Source of the DNA: an uncultured Lachnospiraceae bacterium
GTDB taxonomy: Bacteria; Bacillota; Clostridia; Lachnospirales; Lachnospiraceae
DNA length: 64,000 bases
Direction of reading: 5' to 3'
Assembly: GCA_947177165.1 (NCBI GenBank)
Contig: CAMWTP010000025.1
Coordinates: 1 to 64,000, forward strand
The notes under the pieces are model-generated. The model saw only the letters and a program-made list of their open reading frames with translations. It ran no database searches and was not told the origin of the DNA. The translations under genes and the position numbers were made by a program. Each line of letters starts with the position of its first letter. Positions within the stretch are counted from its first letter, which is position 1. This document shows positions 7,777 to 16,782 of this stretch, one piece after another.

Positions 7777-8580
7777 ATGAACAATTTGGTGGCGAGAACG
7801 GGGGAAATTTATACAGATATTATTACAAATATAAATTTATTATCTGAAAGAAGAAAGTGTTTTATATGTAAAAGAACCTTTTTTACGTATTTGCCGGTAT
7901 TTAGTGAAGACTGGTATTTAAGACAATTGATACAATATGGTGTAAATTTTAACTTTAGGGATATGACATTTAACAGGTGGGAATATCGATGTCCATATTG
8001 TGGTTCAATTGATAGAACAAGGTTGATCATGTTGTATGTAAGAAGGCATTATCGGAGGGAACATAATCTAAAAGTATTATATTTTGCACCCGCGCCAGGA
8101 GGTGTGAAGTTTCTGAAAGAAAGATTGAAGTATGCAAAAGTTGATTCCAATGATTTGTATAAGAGTGGTGTGGATTATCATTTAGACATACAAAATATGC
8201 AGGAAATACCTGACAATTCATATGATTTAGTAATTTGTAGTCATGTATTAGAACATGTAGCAGATGATATAAGCGCATTAAAAGAACTATACAGGGTTAC
8301 AAAATATGGAGGAGAAGTATTGATTTTGGTGCCACTTGATACGAAGAGAGTCTGGTTTGATGAAGCAAATGGGTTGAGTAAAGAAATGAATTGGAAACGT
8401 TTTGGTCAAGTAGATCATGTAAGGCGATACACAGACAGTGAATTGAAAAAGAGAATCCAAAATGCAGGGTTTTATTGTGAATTGTTTACAGGAAATGATG
8501 TAGATGACAAAGTCAGGAGTCAAAATGCTTTTAATAAATACATTCGTATTTATATAGCGAAAAAGGAAGTAGAAAAATGA
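7777..8580 (+). CDS. Class I SAM methyltransferase with N-terminal CxxC pairs
   Basis: A 267-residue protein. Two cysteine pairs (C28/C31 and C72/C75, CPYCGS) form a likely zinc site ahead of a Methyltransf_11 domain with VLYFAPAPGG in place of the usual glycine loop and VICSHVLEHVADD near 152-164. AGGAAGGG precedes the ATG. The stop overlaps the next start (ATGA). It probably methylates a sugar in the glycan pathway; the specific position is unknown. Confidence 0.75.
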   Translation: MNNLVARTGEIYTDIITNINLLSERRKCFICKRTFFTYLPVFSEDWYLRQLIQYGVNFNFRDMTFNRWEYRCPYCGSIDRTRLIMLYVRRHYRREHNLKVLYFAPAPGGVKFLKERLKYAKVDSNDLYKSGVDYHLDIQNMQEIPDNSYDLVICSHVLEHVADDISALKELYRVTKYGGEVLILVPLDTKRVWFDEANGLSKEMNWKRFGQVDHVRRYTDSELKKRIQNAGFYCELFTGNDVDDKVRSQNAFNKYIRIYIAKKEVEK

Positions 8581-9518
8581 ATTCTTCTGAAATAAAAGTC
8601 AGTGTGATGATGGTTACATATAATCATGAAAAATATTTGGAACAGGCAATTTTAAGTGTTTTAGGGCAGAATACAGATTTTAAATATGAATTGCTGATCG
8701 GTGAGGATTGTTCTACCGATCATACAAGAAAAATAGCCGAGAAATATCAAGCAATGTATCCAGAAATTATAAAACTAATTAGCCATAATAAAAATATTGG
8801 GGCATTAAAGAATGAGGCAGATTTGAGGAGAAGATGTAAAGGACAGTATATTGCAGTGTTAGAGGGGGATGATTACTGGACAAATCCTGATAAATTAAAG
8901 ATTCAAATGGAATTTCTTGAATCCCATTTACAGTATATTGGTGTTTCGCATAATGTAACGGTTTTAGATGAAAATGGAGAAAAAGTACCTTATGAACTCG
9001 AAGGAATTCATTATCAGCAAGCGCATGTCTATACCAAAGAGGATGCGCTTGATTTTAAGATGATTGGTCACTTGTCAGGATGGATGTATAGGAACATCTG
9101 GAAAAAGATGTCCCAAAGAGAATTTAATTTGATAAAAAAATGTGATGTAAATAGCGATGTAAAACTGAGTGTCGTGCTAGGTTTGAAAGGAGATATTTAT
9201 TATATTGAGGACGAGTGGTCAGTATATAGGAGACGCTTTGAGGGGGATGGATGGTCGGCAAAATATTACAGTAGAAATCTGGAATTATATCATTATGAAA
9301 CAGATGTGAAATTAAGAAATTTTTTAGATAAGTGTTATGGTGAAAAGATAGATATAAAAGCAAGGCTATTAAAAAATATATATAGAAGCGGAACTATTTG
9401 TATCAAGAATCCTTCTAAAGAAAATGTTATGGTTTTCTTAAAATTATTTTTTAAGAAGGAAGTTTCTAAAAGAGATTTATTGCTTTATTTAGGGAGAAAA
9501 TGTTTTGAAAGAAGATAA
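8577..9518 (+). CDS. Glycosyltransferase family 2
   Basis: A 313-residue GT-A enzyme. N-terminal VSVMMVTYNHEKYLEQAI is the nucleotide-binding opening; IGEDCSTDHT (41-50) and EGDDYW (96-101) are the conserved acidic motifs. It overlaps the preceding methyltransferase by 4 bp and the following small gene by 14 bp, indicating translational coupling. It has no membrane segments, so it acts on a cytoplasmic acceptor. Confidence 0.85.
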   Translation: MNSSEIKVSVMMVTYNHEKYLEQAILSVLGQNTDFKYELLIGEDCSTDHTRKIAEKYQAMYPEIIKLISHNKNIGALKNEADLRRRCKGQYIAVLEGDDYWTNPDKLKIQMEFLESHLQYIGVSHNVTVLDENGEKVPYELEGIHYQQAHVYTKEDALDFKMIGHLSGWMYRNIWKKMSQREFNLIKKCDVNSDVKLSVVLGLKGDIYYIEDEWSVYRRRFEGDGWSAKYYSRNLELYHYETDVKLRNFLDKCYGEKIDIKARLLKNIYRSGTICIKNPSKENVMVFLKLFFKKEVSKRDLLLYLGRKCFERR

Positions 9519-9837
9519 AGTGAAGTTTGTTTATACACTCAATCAGGAGTTGGAACAGTATAAGTATTGGATAATATACGGAAGTGGAATTATGGCAGTT
9601 GAACTTTACATGACAATCATAGAAAAAGGGGGGCATATAGATTTTTTTTGCGATATGGATGATTTTTTTATCGGAAAAAGACTATTAAACAAAAAGATTA
9701 TTACAGTACAAGAAGTAGCAGAGTTTGGTAGGGATGCCTGCTTGATTGTTTGTGAAGAATATGGGGCTGAGATGCTAGAAAGGTTAAAAGAATTAAAAAT
9801 TAAAAATATTTTTGTCCCAATTTCTGAGGGTAGATAG
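9505..9837 (+). CDS. Stand-alone YGAG-type Rossmann-like module
   Basis: A protein of 110 residues consisting of a single alpha/beta module: WIIYGSGIMAVELYMTII (glycine-rich first strand and helix), then IDFFCDMDD, then a final strand near NIFVPISEGR. It resembles the nucleotide-binding half of PglD/NeuD-type or Methyltransf_14 proteins. This is the first of 17 occurrences of the module in the island. The start seems to be TTG 9505, overlapping the GT2 gene. No catalytic residues are apparent; it may bind a nucleotide or sugar nucleotide, or act as a docking subunit (inference). Confidence 0.65.
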   Translation: MKEDKVKFVYTLNQELEQYKYWIIYGSGIMAVELYMTIIEKGGHIDFFCDMDDFFIGKRLLNKKIITVQEVAEFGRDACLIVCEEYGAEMLERLKELKIKNIFVPISEGR

Positions 9838-9838
9838 A

Positions 9839-11053
9839 ATGCATATTATTAAAAATAATGGGATTATTCAAAAAATAATTAATATGAGCAACGAAAAAAA
9901 AATAGGTGTATGTGGTTATGATAAGGCAGCGATTGCATTAGAAAGATTATTAGACAGGATGGGCGTTAGAGTAGAGCGCTTTTTACTTTTAGAAAACGAT
10001 ATACAAGAATTAGCATGTCAGGATGAACGTATTATAAATTTATATGATCTTATGTATGAGGAAGAAAAATTTTTCGTTGTAGAACCACATTATGATCGTG
10101 TTCATATTAAATTTAAAAATGCTTTGGGGGACTTGGAATATAAAGAATGGAACGATTTTGTCCACATATTTAATAATGCAATACATCAAGAAGTCATTGT
10201 TAGGTTTACAGAGTGTATTGATATAAATCTTGGCGTATCGTGGAATCAGGATGAGGATGGATTTACCATATATGGCGATAGGGATGATGATACCTATACG
10301 ATTGTTACACTTGGAGGGAGTACTACATATTCCGATCAATTAGTGTATGCAAAATGTTGGTCAGAGTTACTGTATTATAAATGCTGTCAAAATGGACGAA
10401 AGGTATGTATTTTATGTGGAGGAATGCCAGCGTTAGATTCGACACAGGAATTGGTAAAATTTCTGCGAGATGTTATACCTATGAAACCTGATATGGTTTT
10501 GTCATTTAGTGGAATTAATGACTTAGTAGATTCACATGGAGATTTTAACGATTATGGAAAGGGGTATCCATTTGCTTTCCCAAGATTAAAAGTGAAGATG
10601 GATCAATTATTAAAGGATACGCAAGAACGGAATCCATTATATTTAGGGAGAAAGAGTGATTTTGAAGTTGAAGATATCTGGATACTGAATAAGAAAATTA
10701 TGAATTTTGTTGCAAGGGAAATGGGAATTGTTTTTTACACTTTTCTACAGCCAATGTTATATTGTGGTGACTATGTGATTGATCCGGAAATAATGCCCAA
10801 GTTGGAAGAATATAGGAAGAATGATAGATTTTCGTTTATGTTTGACCATGCACAAGAGTTTCGGGATAAAATAGTAAGTCAGATACAAAATGAGGATTAC
10901 ATTATTGATTTTACAGGAATATTTGACGGATGCTCAAAACTATTTATCGATTTTGCCCATGTGAATGAATGGGGAAACTCAATAATTGCTGACAGTGTTT
11001 TTAATCATATTAAAAAAGATATATGTTGTGATCGGATAGGGGGCAGATCATAA
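9839..11053 (+). CDS. SGNH/GDSL-type hydrolase with N-terminal Rossmann-like module
   Basis: About 404 residues. Residues 20-110 carry a variant of the Rossmann-like module (KIGVCGYDKAAIALERLL). The rest has SGNH blocks: LGGSTTYSD (S161 nucleophile), SFSGIND (N227) and IDFAHVNEWGN (D371/H374). Such enzymes add or remove O-acyl groups on sugars. I prefer ATG 9839, just after the upstream stop, over TTG 9812. The last base overlaps the next start. No signal peptide, so a cytoplasmic acyl hydrolase or transferase acting on the glycan is likely. Confidence 0.7.
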   Translation: MHIIKNNGIIQKIINMSNEKKIGVCGYDKAAIALERLLDRMGVRVERFLLLENDIQELACQDERIINLYDLMYEEEKFFVVEPHYDRVHIKFKNALGDLEYKEWNDFVHIFNNAIHQEVIVRFTECIDINLGVSWNQDEDGFTIYGDRDDDTYTIVTLGGSTTYSDQLVYAKCWSELLYYKCCQNGRKVCILCGGMPALDSTQELVKFLRDVIPMKPDMVLSFSGINDLVDSHGDFNDYGKGYPFAFPRLKVKMDQLLKDTQERNPLYLGRKSDFEVEDIWILNKKIMNFVAREMGIVFYTFLQPMLYCGDYVIDPEIMPKLEEYRKNDRFSFMFDHAQEFRDKIVSQIQNEDYIIDFTGIFDGCSKLFIDFAHVNEWGNSIIADSVFNHIKKDICCDRIGGRS

Positions 11054-11388
11054 TGGTCAAACAGTTATTTCAGATAAATCCACAGATATGGGAATTTGAA
11101 AATAAGGTGATTTATGGTGCAGGAAAGGAAGGACAATTACTTTATCTTAGACTTGAAAAAGAAAATTTGGATATAGAATATTTTGCAGATAGCAATATGC
11201 AATTATGGGGGCAGACTATTATGGAGAGAAAAGTATTGTCACTTGATGAATTAAAGAGTATTAACAAGGATACGGCCATTCTATTGTCCCGTGGATATGA
11301 GGAACAAATATATGAGTTTCTAATTAAAAAAGGATTTAGAAACATATTTCTATCACATATAAGTAATGGACTCATTCTGGAGGATTAG
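11053..11388 (+). CDS. Stand-alone YGAG-type Rossmann-like module
   Basis: A 111-residue protein made only of the recurring module: KVIYGAGKEGQLLYLRL, IEYFADSNMQLWG, then DTAILLSRGYEEQIYEFL. It starts within the stop of the SGNH gene (TAATG), so it is translationally coupled. It lies 2 bp before the Gfo/Idh oxidoreductase gene. Function is not known; being encoded alone between fused versions, it may serve as a subunit of either neighbour (inference). Confidence 0.65.
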   Translation: MVKQLFQINPQIWEFENKVIYGAGKEGQLLYLRLEKENLDIEYFADSNMQLWGQTIMERKVLSLDELKSINKDTAILLSRGYEEQIYEFLIKKGFRNIFLSHISNGLILED

Positions 11389-11390
11389 TA

Positions 11391-12434
11391 ATGATAAGAA
11401 TAGGAGTTATTGCTCCGGCAGAGATTGCCCAACGTCGATTTTTACCAGCATTGCATAAGTGTAATCATAATATTATTTTTGCAGGAGTAGCAGTGTGTAA
11501 TGACGATGAAAGGGAAGTGGAGAAGTTTTGCAAGATCACAGTAGAGCAATTGAAAGAAAAGCGTGATAAACAACTTATGAAAGCACAGAAGATAATTGAA
11601 GTTTATGGAGGAAAAATATATTATGGATATTCTTCAATGATTATGTCAAGGGAGATTGATGCAATATATATTCCACTACCACCTGCGTTGCACTATAAAT
11701 GGGCAAAAGACTGTTTAGAACATGGAAAACATGTTTTGCTTGAAAAGCCGTTTACAACAAATGAAAAATATACATTGGATCTTTTGAAAATCGCAAAACA
11801 ACAAAAGCTTGCTGTGATTGAAAATTATATGTTTGTATATCATGAACAAGTTGAGGCAATTAAAAATATGATCCAAGATAATATGCTGGGAACAGTTCGT
11901 TTATATGAAGCAAAATTTGGTTTTCCCAAACGTCCAGAAGGTGATTTTAGATATAATCGCTTTTTGGGAGGCGGAGCATTATTTGATTGTGGTGGATATT
12001 TGATAAAAAGTGCATCAATATTTTTAAAAGAAAATTTTGAAATACTATATGTTTTGTCGAATAAAACTGATGATAGTGAAGTTGATCTGTATGGTTCAGC
12101 TGCATTTAGAAATGCATATGGTGAAGTGATGCATATTGCATATGGTATGGATAATGCTTATCAATGTGAGATGAGTGTATGGGGTAGTAAAGCAATATTA
12201 AGGGCAGAACGTTTTTTTACAGCACCACCCCAATTGGCTCCCAATATTAAGATTAGTTATAGTGATGGTACTGTTCAAGAAATAGCTATAACGCCATGTG
12301 ATACTTTTCGAAAGTCGATAGAACATTTTGAGAATTGTATAGAAAATTTGAAAGACAGGGAAATGGCATATAAAGAAATAGAAAGACAAGCATTATATAT
12401 GGAGAGGTTTGTACAGATGTCAGATTTTCGTTAA
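11391..12434 (+). CDS. Gfo/Idh/MocA-family NAD(P)-dependent sugar oxidoreductase
   Basis: A 347-residue protein. It has an N-terminal Rossmann fold (RIGVIAPAEIAQRRFLPAL), AIYIPLPPALHYKWA, and the family signature HVLLEKPF with K119. The C-terminal half is the usual alpha/beta substrate domain (GGGALFDCGGY). It lies directly before the NDP-hexose 2,3-dehydratase gene. In NDP-2,6-dideoxysugar pathways an enzyme of this family reduces the 3-keto group right after 2,3-dehydration, so a 3-ketoreductase role is well supported by context but is inference. Confidence 0.8.
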   Translation: MIRIGVIAPAEIAQRRFLPALHKCNHNIIFAGVAVCNDDEREVEKFCKITVEQLKEKRDKQLMKAQKIIEVYGGKIYYGYSSMIMSREIDAIYIPLPPALHYKWAKDCLEHGKHVLLEKPFTTNEKYTLDLLKIAKQQKLAVIENYMFVYHEQVEAIKNMIQDNMLGTVRLYEAKFGFPKRPEGDFRYNRFLGGGALFDCGGYLIKSASIFLKENFEILYVLSNKTDDSEVDLYGSAAFRNAYGEVMHIAYGMDNAYQCEMSVWGSKAILRAERFFTAPPQLAPNIKISYSDGTVQEIAITPCDTFRKSIEHFENCIENLKDREMAYKEIERQALYMERFVQMSDFR

Positions 12435-12449
12435 TTGGAGAGAATTGAA

Positions 12450-13856
12450 GTGACAAATAAGATATCTAATAATTTAACATTGGTGCAAATAATAGAATCA
12501 TGGGTGACAACAGAAGGAACTATCCATTCATTGAGTGAGATATTAAGCTGGATAGCGGAAAAAAATGATGAGGTACAAGTATCCATTCAAAAAATTAGTC
12601 TTCAAGAAATGCAGGATTGGCATTATGATAAAGAAGAAATGGGCATAGTCAATTATTCACATACATTTTTTAAAATAACCGGTTTAAAGAAGTTTGATAA
12701 AAAAGGTGAATTAGAGTTGGAACAGCCTATTATTCTGCAAAATGAAATTGGATATTTGGGAATAATTGGAAAAGTTATTGATGGTGTATTATATTTTCTA
12801 ATGCAGGCGAAGATTGAACCAGGCAATATTAATAAAATTCAAATATCTCCTACTGTTCAGGCTACAAAAAGTAATTTCATGCGTGTTCATGGAGGAAAGG
12901 CTCCAAAATATATAGAATATTTTTCTCATAAAAAAAATTACGAGGTTATCGTTGACCAGATTCAGTCAGAGCAGTCCTCTAGATTTTATGGGAAAAGAAA
13001 TAGAAATATCTTGATTATTGTTGATGATGAAATAGAAATTGTTGATAGTCATATGTGGATGACTTTAGGGCAGATTAAGCAGTTAATGGAGTATGATAAT
13101 TTGGTAAATATGGATACCCGAACGGTTATTTCTTGCATTCCTTTTGCATTGCGCGATTTTACATATAAAGAACTCATATATATAAATACATTATTTACCA
13201 AACAAGAGTTGTATAATTCTATTTTTTTTGGGGACGCCGGGTTGAAGATAAACAATATATATCAATATATGAATGAAATAAAAATGTTGGATAACAGTAA
13301 AGTAGAGTTAGTAGATTTGAATTCACTTCAAGATTGGCGATATGACGGAAAATCATACACTTCATCTACGGGTGATTTTAATGTAATTTTTTGCGATATC
13401 GGAATTGAAGGCAGGGAGGTTAGCAAATGGCAACAGCCTCTTTTAGAAGCCAAAACAGTTTTGGTTTTAGGGTTGATATATTGTGTTTCTGATAATAAAA
13501 CAAATTTTTTGGTTCATAGTCTGTCGGAAGTTGGGTGTTTTGACAAAATTGAAATTGGTCCTACGGTACAATATTCTGATTTATATAAAAAGGACATGAA
13601 TCATATTGAAAAAGTGTTTGTTGATAAATATAAAAGAGGAGAAGGAGTAACTTTCTCTGGTCTTTTTTCAGAAGAAGGAGGGCGTTTTTATCATGAAGAA
13701 AATAGAAACGTTTTACTTCAGATTAATAAAACAGAAGTAGATCCGTTACCACCGGGATACTTTTGGGCAGATTATCAGACATTGAATATATTAATACAAT
13801 TTAATAACTGTTTGAATATCCAGTTGAGGAATCTGCTTTCGATACTGAGAATATAA
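12450..13856 (+). CDS. NDP-hexose 2,3-dehydratase (tandem domains)
   Basis: About 468 residues with two homologous halves, the usual layout for EvaA/TylX3-type enzymes (Hexose_dehydrat). The first half has EPGNINKIQISPTVQATKSN and WHYDKEE; the second repeats with QDWRYDGKS, QPLLEAKTVLVLGL and KIEIGPTVQYSD. It removes water across C2-C3 of an NDP-4-keto-6-deoxyhexose. GTG 12450 has GGAGAG 7 nt upstream and is preferred over TTG 12435, which would lie on that site. The nucleotidyltransferase and 4,6-dehydratase that must precede it are not in the window. Confidence 0.85.
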   Translation: MTNKISNNLTLVQIIESWVTTEGTIHSLSEILSWIAEKNDEVQVSIQKISLQEMQDWHYDKEEMGIVNYSHTFFKITGLKKFDKKGELELEQPIILQNEIGYLGIIGKVIDGVLYFLMQAKIEPGNINKIQISPTVQATKSNFMRVHGGKAPKYIEYFSHKKNYEVIVDQIQSEQSSRFYGKRNRNILIIVDDEIEIVDSHMWMTLGQIKQLMEYDNLVNMDTRTVISCIPFALRDFTYKELIYINTLFTKQELYNSIFFGDAGLKINNIYQYMNEIKMLDNSKVELVDLNSLQDWRYDGKSYTSSTGDFNVIFCDIGIEGREVSKWQQPLLEAKTVLVLGLIYCVSDNKTNFLVHSLSEVGCFDKIEIGPTVQYSDLYKKDMNHIEKVFVDKYKRGEGVTFSGLFSEEGGRFYHEENRNVLLQINKTEVDPLPPGYFWADYQTLNILIQFNNCLNIQLRNLLSILRI

Positions 13857-13867
13857 GGAGCGATAGG

Positions 13868-14797
13868 ATGAAAAATGCTATTGTAACCGGAGGAAACGGA
13901 TTTATCGGAAAGGCGATATGTAGAAAACTGTTAAATGAAGGAATTAAAGTCTATGTAATTGTGCGTAACCCTGAAACAATGAAAGAATTTATATCAAATT
14001 CAAATCTTGTTGTTGTTCAGGGGAGTCTGGAAGATATTTTGATATTAGAAAAAGTATTGCAAGGTCAAAATTTTGATGTTTTTTATCATTTTGCATGGGT
14101 AGGTACTTCTGGTGAAAGTTTAAGGAGTGTTCCTGTACAGGTTAGCAATATAGTTTATACATGCAATACTTTAGAATTGGCGATTAGGCTGGGATGCAAA
14201 AAATATATATTTGCAGGGACAATTAACGAATTGGAGTTATTGCCATTTTTCAATGCGGATGCGTTTAAGCCAAGAGCAGCCAGTATTTATGGCATTGTAA
14301 AGTTAGCTTGTGATTTTATATGTAAAACACTCGCTGTTGATAAAAGTATTTGCTATAATACTGCGATTATTGGTAGTTGTTTTGGTCCAGGAGATCGGTC
14401 ATGGAGAATCCATAATACATTTATTTCCAGTATGCTTGAACAAAAAGCACCTAAATTGATCAGCGGAGATATATGGCATGATTGGATATATATTGATGAT
14501 GTAGTCGGAATGTTACATGCGATTGGTGAAAAAAGTATCAATAGAAGAAATTATTATATAGGACATAGGAATTTGAAAAAGTTTAAGGATATTTTATGTG
14601 AAGTAAGAGATTATTTATGCCCGGGACTTGAATTACAGTTTGGAGAACTAAAAGACAGTTTTTGGATTGATTATTCTTTAGTGGATTTAAATGCCGTCTA
14701 TGAGGATACAGGATATGAATGCCAGACAGACTTTAAAACTGCAATATTGGAAACGGCAGAGTGGGTCAGGAAAATAAAAAAGATAGGGGATCAATGA
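13868..14797 (+). CDS. NAD-dependent epimerase/dehydratase (extended SDR), likely sugar 4-ketoreductase
   Basis: A 309-residue extended SDR. The NAD-binding motif is TGGNGFIG (7-14), the catalytic pair is Y141 and K145 (YGIVK), and the substrate region has GDIWHDWIYIDDVV. RBS AGGAG lies about 8 nt before the ATG. Next to the 2,3-dehydratase and Gfo/Idh enzyme it most likely reduces the 4-keto group to finish an NDP-2,6-dideoxyhexose. An epimerase role cannot be excluded. Confidence 0.8.
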   Translation: MKNAIVTGGNGFIGKAICRKLLNEGIKVYVIVRNPETMKEFISNSNLVVVQGSLEDILILEKVLQGQNFDVFYHFAWVGTSGESLRSVPVQVSNIVYTCNTLELAIRLGCKKYIFAGTINELELLPFFNADAFKPRAASIYGIVKLACDFICKTLAVDKSICYNTAIIGSCFGPGDRSWRIHNTFISSMLEQKAPKLISGDIWHDWIYIDDVVGMLHAIGEKSINRRNYYIGHRNLKKFKDILCEVRDYLCPGLELQFGELKDSFWIDYSLVDLNAVYEDTGYECQTDFKTAILETAEWVRKIKKIGDQ

Positions 14798-14799
14798 TT

Positions 14800-15687
14800 A
14801 TGAATGTATGTATTTCGGTTGATGATCATTACATTAATTCTGCATTGGTAATGATTAATTCTTTATTTATAAACAATAGAAATATTAAAATCCATCTTTA
14901 TGTTTTATATACCAAACATCAATTGGCGAAGCAAGGAAGGGAAGATATTTTGAAAGTAGTGAAGATGTTTCATATGAAGGCTGATTTTGTTTCTGTCAAT
15001 GATGAATGTTTTAGAGATGCTCCTTTGGTGGAGTATATTTCAATTACAACATATTATAGACTTTTGTTAATGGATCTCTTACCAGTAGATAAAGTTCTAT
15101 ATTTGGATACGGATTTAGTTGTGACCGGCTCTCTGGAAGAATTGTATAATATTGATATGAAGGACAAGGCTTTTGCAGGCGTTTTGGTACAGTCAAAGGA
15201 AAGAAAGAAAGCACTTGGAATTCAGTCAGGATATCCATATATTAATGCAGGAGTATTAATGATGAATCTCCAATGGCTGCGTGGGCACACAACAAGAGAA
15301 GATATGTTGGCTTATATTACAAAGAATAAGGCATGTCTTAGATTAGCTGATCAAGACGTCATAAATGGAATGTTTTATAGAAATAATAAGGTGATTCCTT
15401 CAAAATATAATTATTGTCCATATAAAAATAAGAGGTATTTTGAAATAAAAAAGGACTTATATAGAAGACCAGTTATTTATCATTATAGGGGTGAAAAGAA
15501 ACCATGGCAATTTAAATACGGAGGGTATGCAAAAATTATTTTTTGGAAGTATGTTAATAGGGATATTATGGAATATCCTGATATATTTAAGCTTATACAT
15601 GTAATTATTGGAGAGTTTTTGGAGTTGTGGGGATTTCTTAAACAGAAAATTATAATGGTTATGAGAGGAGACTTCTATCATGTTTAG
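14800..15687 (+). CDS. Glycosyltransferase family 8
   Basis: About 295 residues with GT8 features: NVCISVDDHYINSALVMINS, ITTYYRLLLMDLLPVDKVLY, the DxD metal motif LDTDLV (D103/D105), YINAGVLMMNL, ADQDVINGMF, and a late YHYRGEKKPW. GT8 enzymes are retaining transferases for glucose or galactose. Start could be ATG 14794 (ATGA overlap with the SDR stop) or ATG 14800; the AGGGG site is spaced better for 14800. Its end overlaps the next gene by 8 bp. Confidence 0.85.
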   Translation: MNVCISVDDHYINSALVMINSLFINNRNIKIHLYVLYTKHQLAKQGREDILKVVKMFHMKADFVSVNDECFRDAPLVEYISITTYYRLLLMDLLPVDKVLYLDTDLVVTGSLEELYNIDMKDKAFAGVLVQSKERKKALGIQSGYPYINAGVLMMNLQWLRGHTTREDMLAYITKNKACLRLADQDVINGMFYRNNKVIPSKYNYCPYKNKRYFEIKKDLYRRPVIYHYRGEKKPWQFKYGGYAKIIFWKYVNRDIMEYPDIFKLIHVIIGEFLELWGFLKQKIIMVMRGDFYHV

Positions 15688-16732
15688 AGCGTATTTGGAA
15701 GATTTTATTATTGATGAAAATGAGACTGTATATAAGGCGGCATGGCAGGCACAAAGAAATAGAACAAACTTAATTGTAATAGATCAGAATAAAAAGTTTA
15801 AAGGTATTATTGGAACAAAAGAAATTCAGAAAAGTTATTGGGGAGAATATAAAATTGTAAAAGATATATGTAATGAAAATTGTGTACATATTATCGCAGG
15901 AACAGAAGATGAAATTTATGCTGCTGCAAGAAATATATTTGCGGAAAAAAGTATTCGATTCATACCAGTTATTGATGGAGAAAAAAATGTCATGGATATG
16001 TTTTCCAGAGAAAGGGCTTTCTTTATGCAGGAATTTCAATCTCGTCGTTTGAGTAGAATGCACTATGCAGAATGCATTTATAAAATGGCGGAGGAGGCGA
16101 AACAATTAGGAATTTCGCGGTTTAGTGTAATTGAATTTGGAGTAGCGAGTGGAAATGGATTGATTACAGCAGAATTTTATGCAAAAGAGATATCAAGACT
16201 CTTGAATGTGGAAATAGAGGTATATGGTTTTGATAATGCGTCTGGACTGCCGAATATTGAGGATTATAGAAAAGAAGCAGGATGGATTTGGTTTGAGGGG
16301 CTTTTTAATGTTATGGATGTTGAAAAAACAAAAAAGCGATTACGTTTTGCAAAATTAATTTTAGGAGACATAGATCAATCATTAAAGACCTTTATTCAGG
16401 ATTATCATCCTGCACCAATCGGAGTGATGTTTGTTGATGTAGACCGTTATGCATCGACTTGTTCCATATTACATTTTTTGGAACAAAATGATAAATATTT
16501 TATGCCACGCATACAAATGTATTTTGATGATATTGTGGATTGGACGGATTCTATAGGTGAACATTTGGCAGTCAAAGAATTTAATTTGAAGCACGAAAAT
16601 ATGAAAATACTTCCTGAAGATTCGCATACGCATATTAAAATTTGTTCAAGATACTTACATTCATTATATAATAAACCATTTAGGAGCTCGTGGGAGTTTA
16701 CAGGATGTAATTATTCCTCTTATATTCTTTAG
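15680..16732 (+). CDS. CBS-domain pair fused to a TylF-like methyltransferase domain
   Basis: A 350-residue protein. Residues 1-115 look like two CBS motifs (NLIVIDQNKKFKGIIGTKEI and RFIPVIDGEKNVMDMFSRE), which normally bind adenosyl ligands. Residues 130-350 resemble TylF/macrocin-O-methyltransferase-type enzymes: SVIEFGVASGNG (E152), VYGFDNASGLPN, then MFVDVDRYAST and MYFDDIVDW as acidic metal or substrate residues. CBS domains are common on sugar nucleotidyltransferases in glycan loci; joined to a methyltransferase they are unusual. It overlaps the GT8 gene. Confidence 0.65.
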   Translation: MFRAYLEDFIIDENETVYKAAWQAQRNRTNLIVIDQNKKFKGIIGTKEIQKSYWGEYKIVKDICNENCVHIIAGTEDEIYAAARNIFAEKSIRFIPVIDGEKNVMDMFSRERAFFMQEFQSRRLSRMHYAECIYKMAEEAKQLGISRFSVIEFGVASGNGLITAEFYAKEISRLLNVEIEVYGFDNASGLPNIEDYRKEAGWIWFEGLFNVMDVEKTKKRLRFAKLILGDIDQSLKTFIQDYHPAPIGVMFVDVDRYASTCSILHFLEQNDKYFMPRIQMYFDDIVDWTDSIGEHLAVKEFNLKHENMKILPEDSHTHIKICSRYLHSLYNKPFRSSWEFTGCNYSSYIL

Positions 16733-16782
16733 GGGGAAATGGGTAGTGTAATTATTTCTTAGATTTTATTGAGGATAATAAG

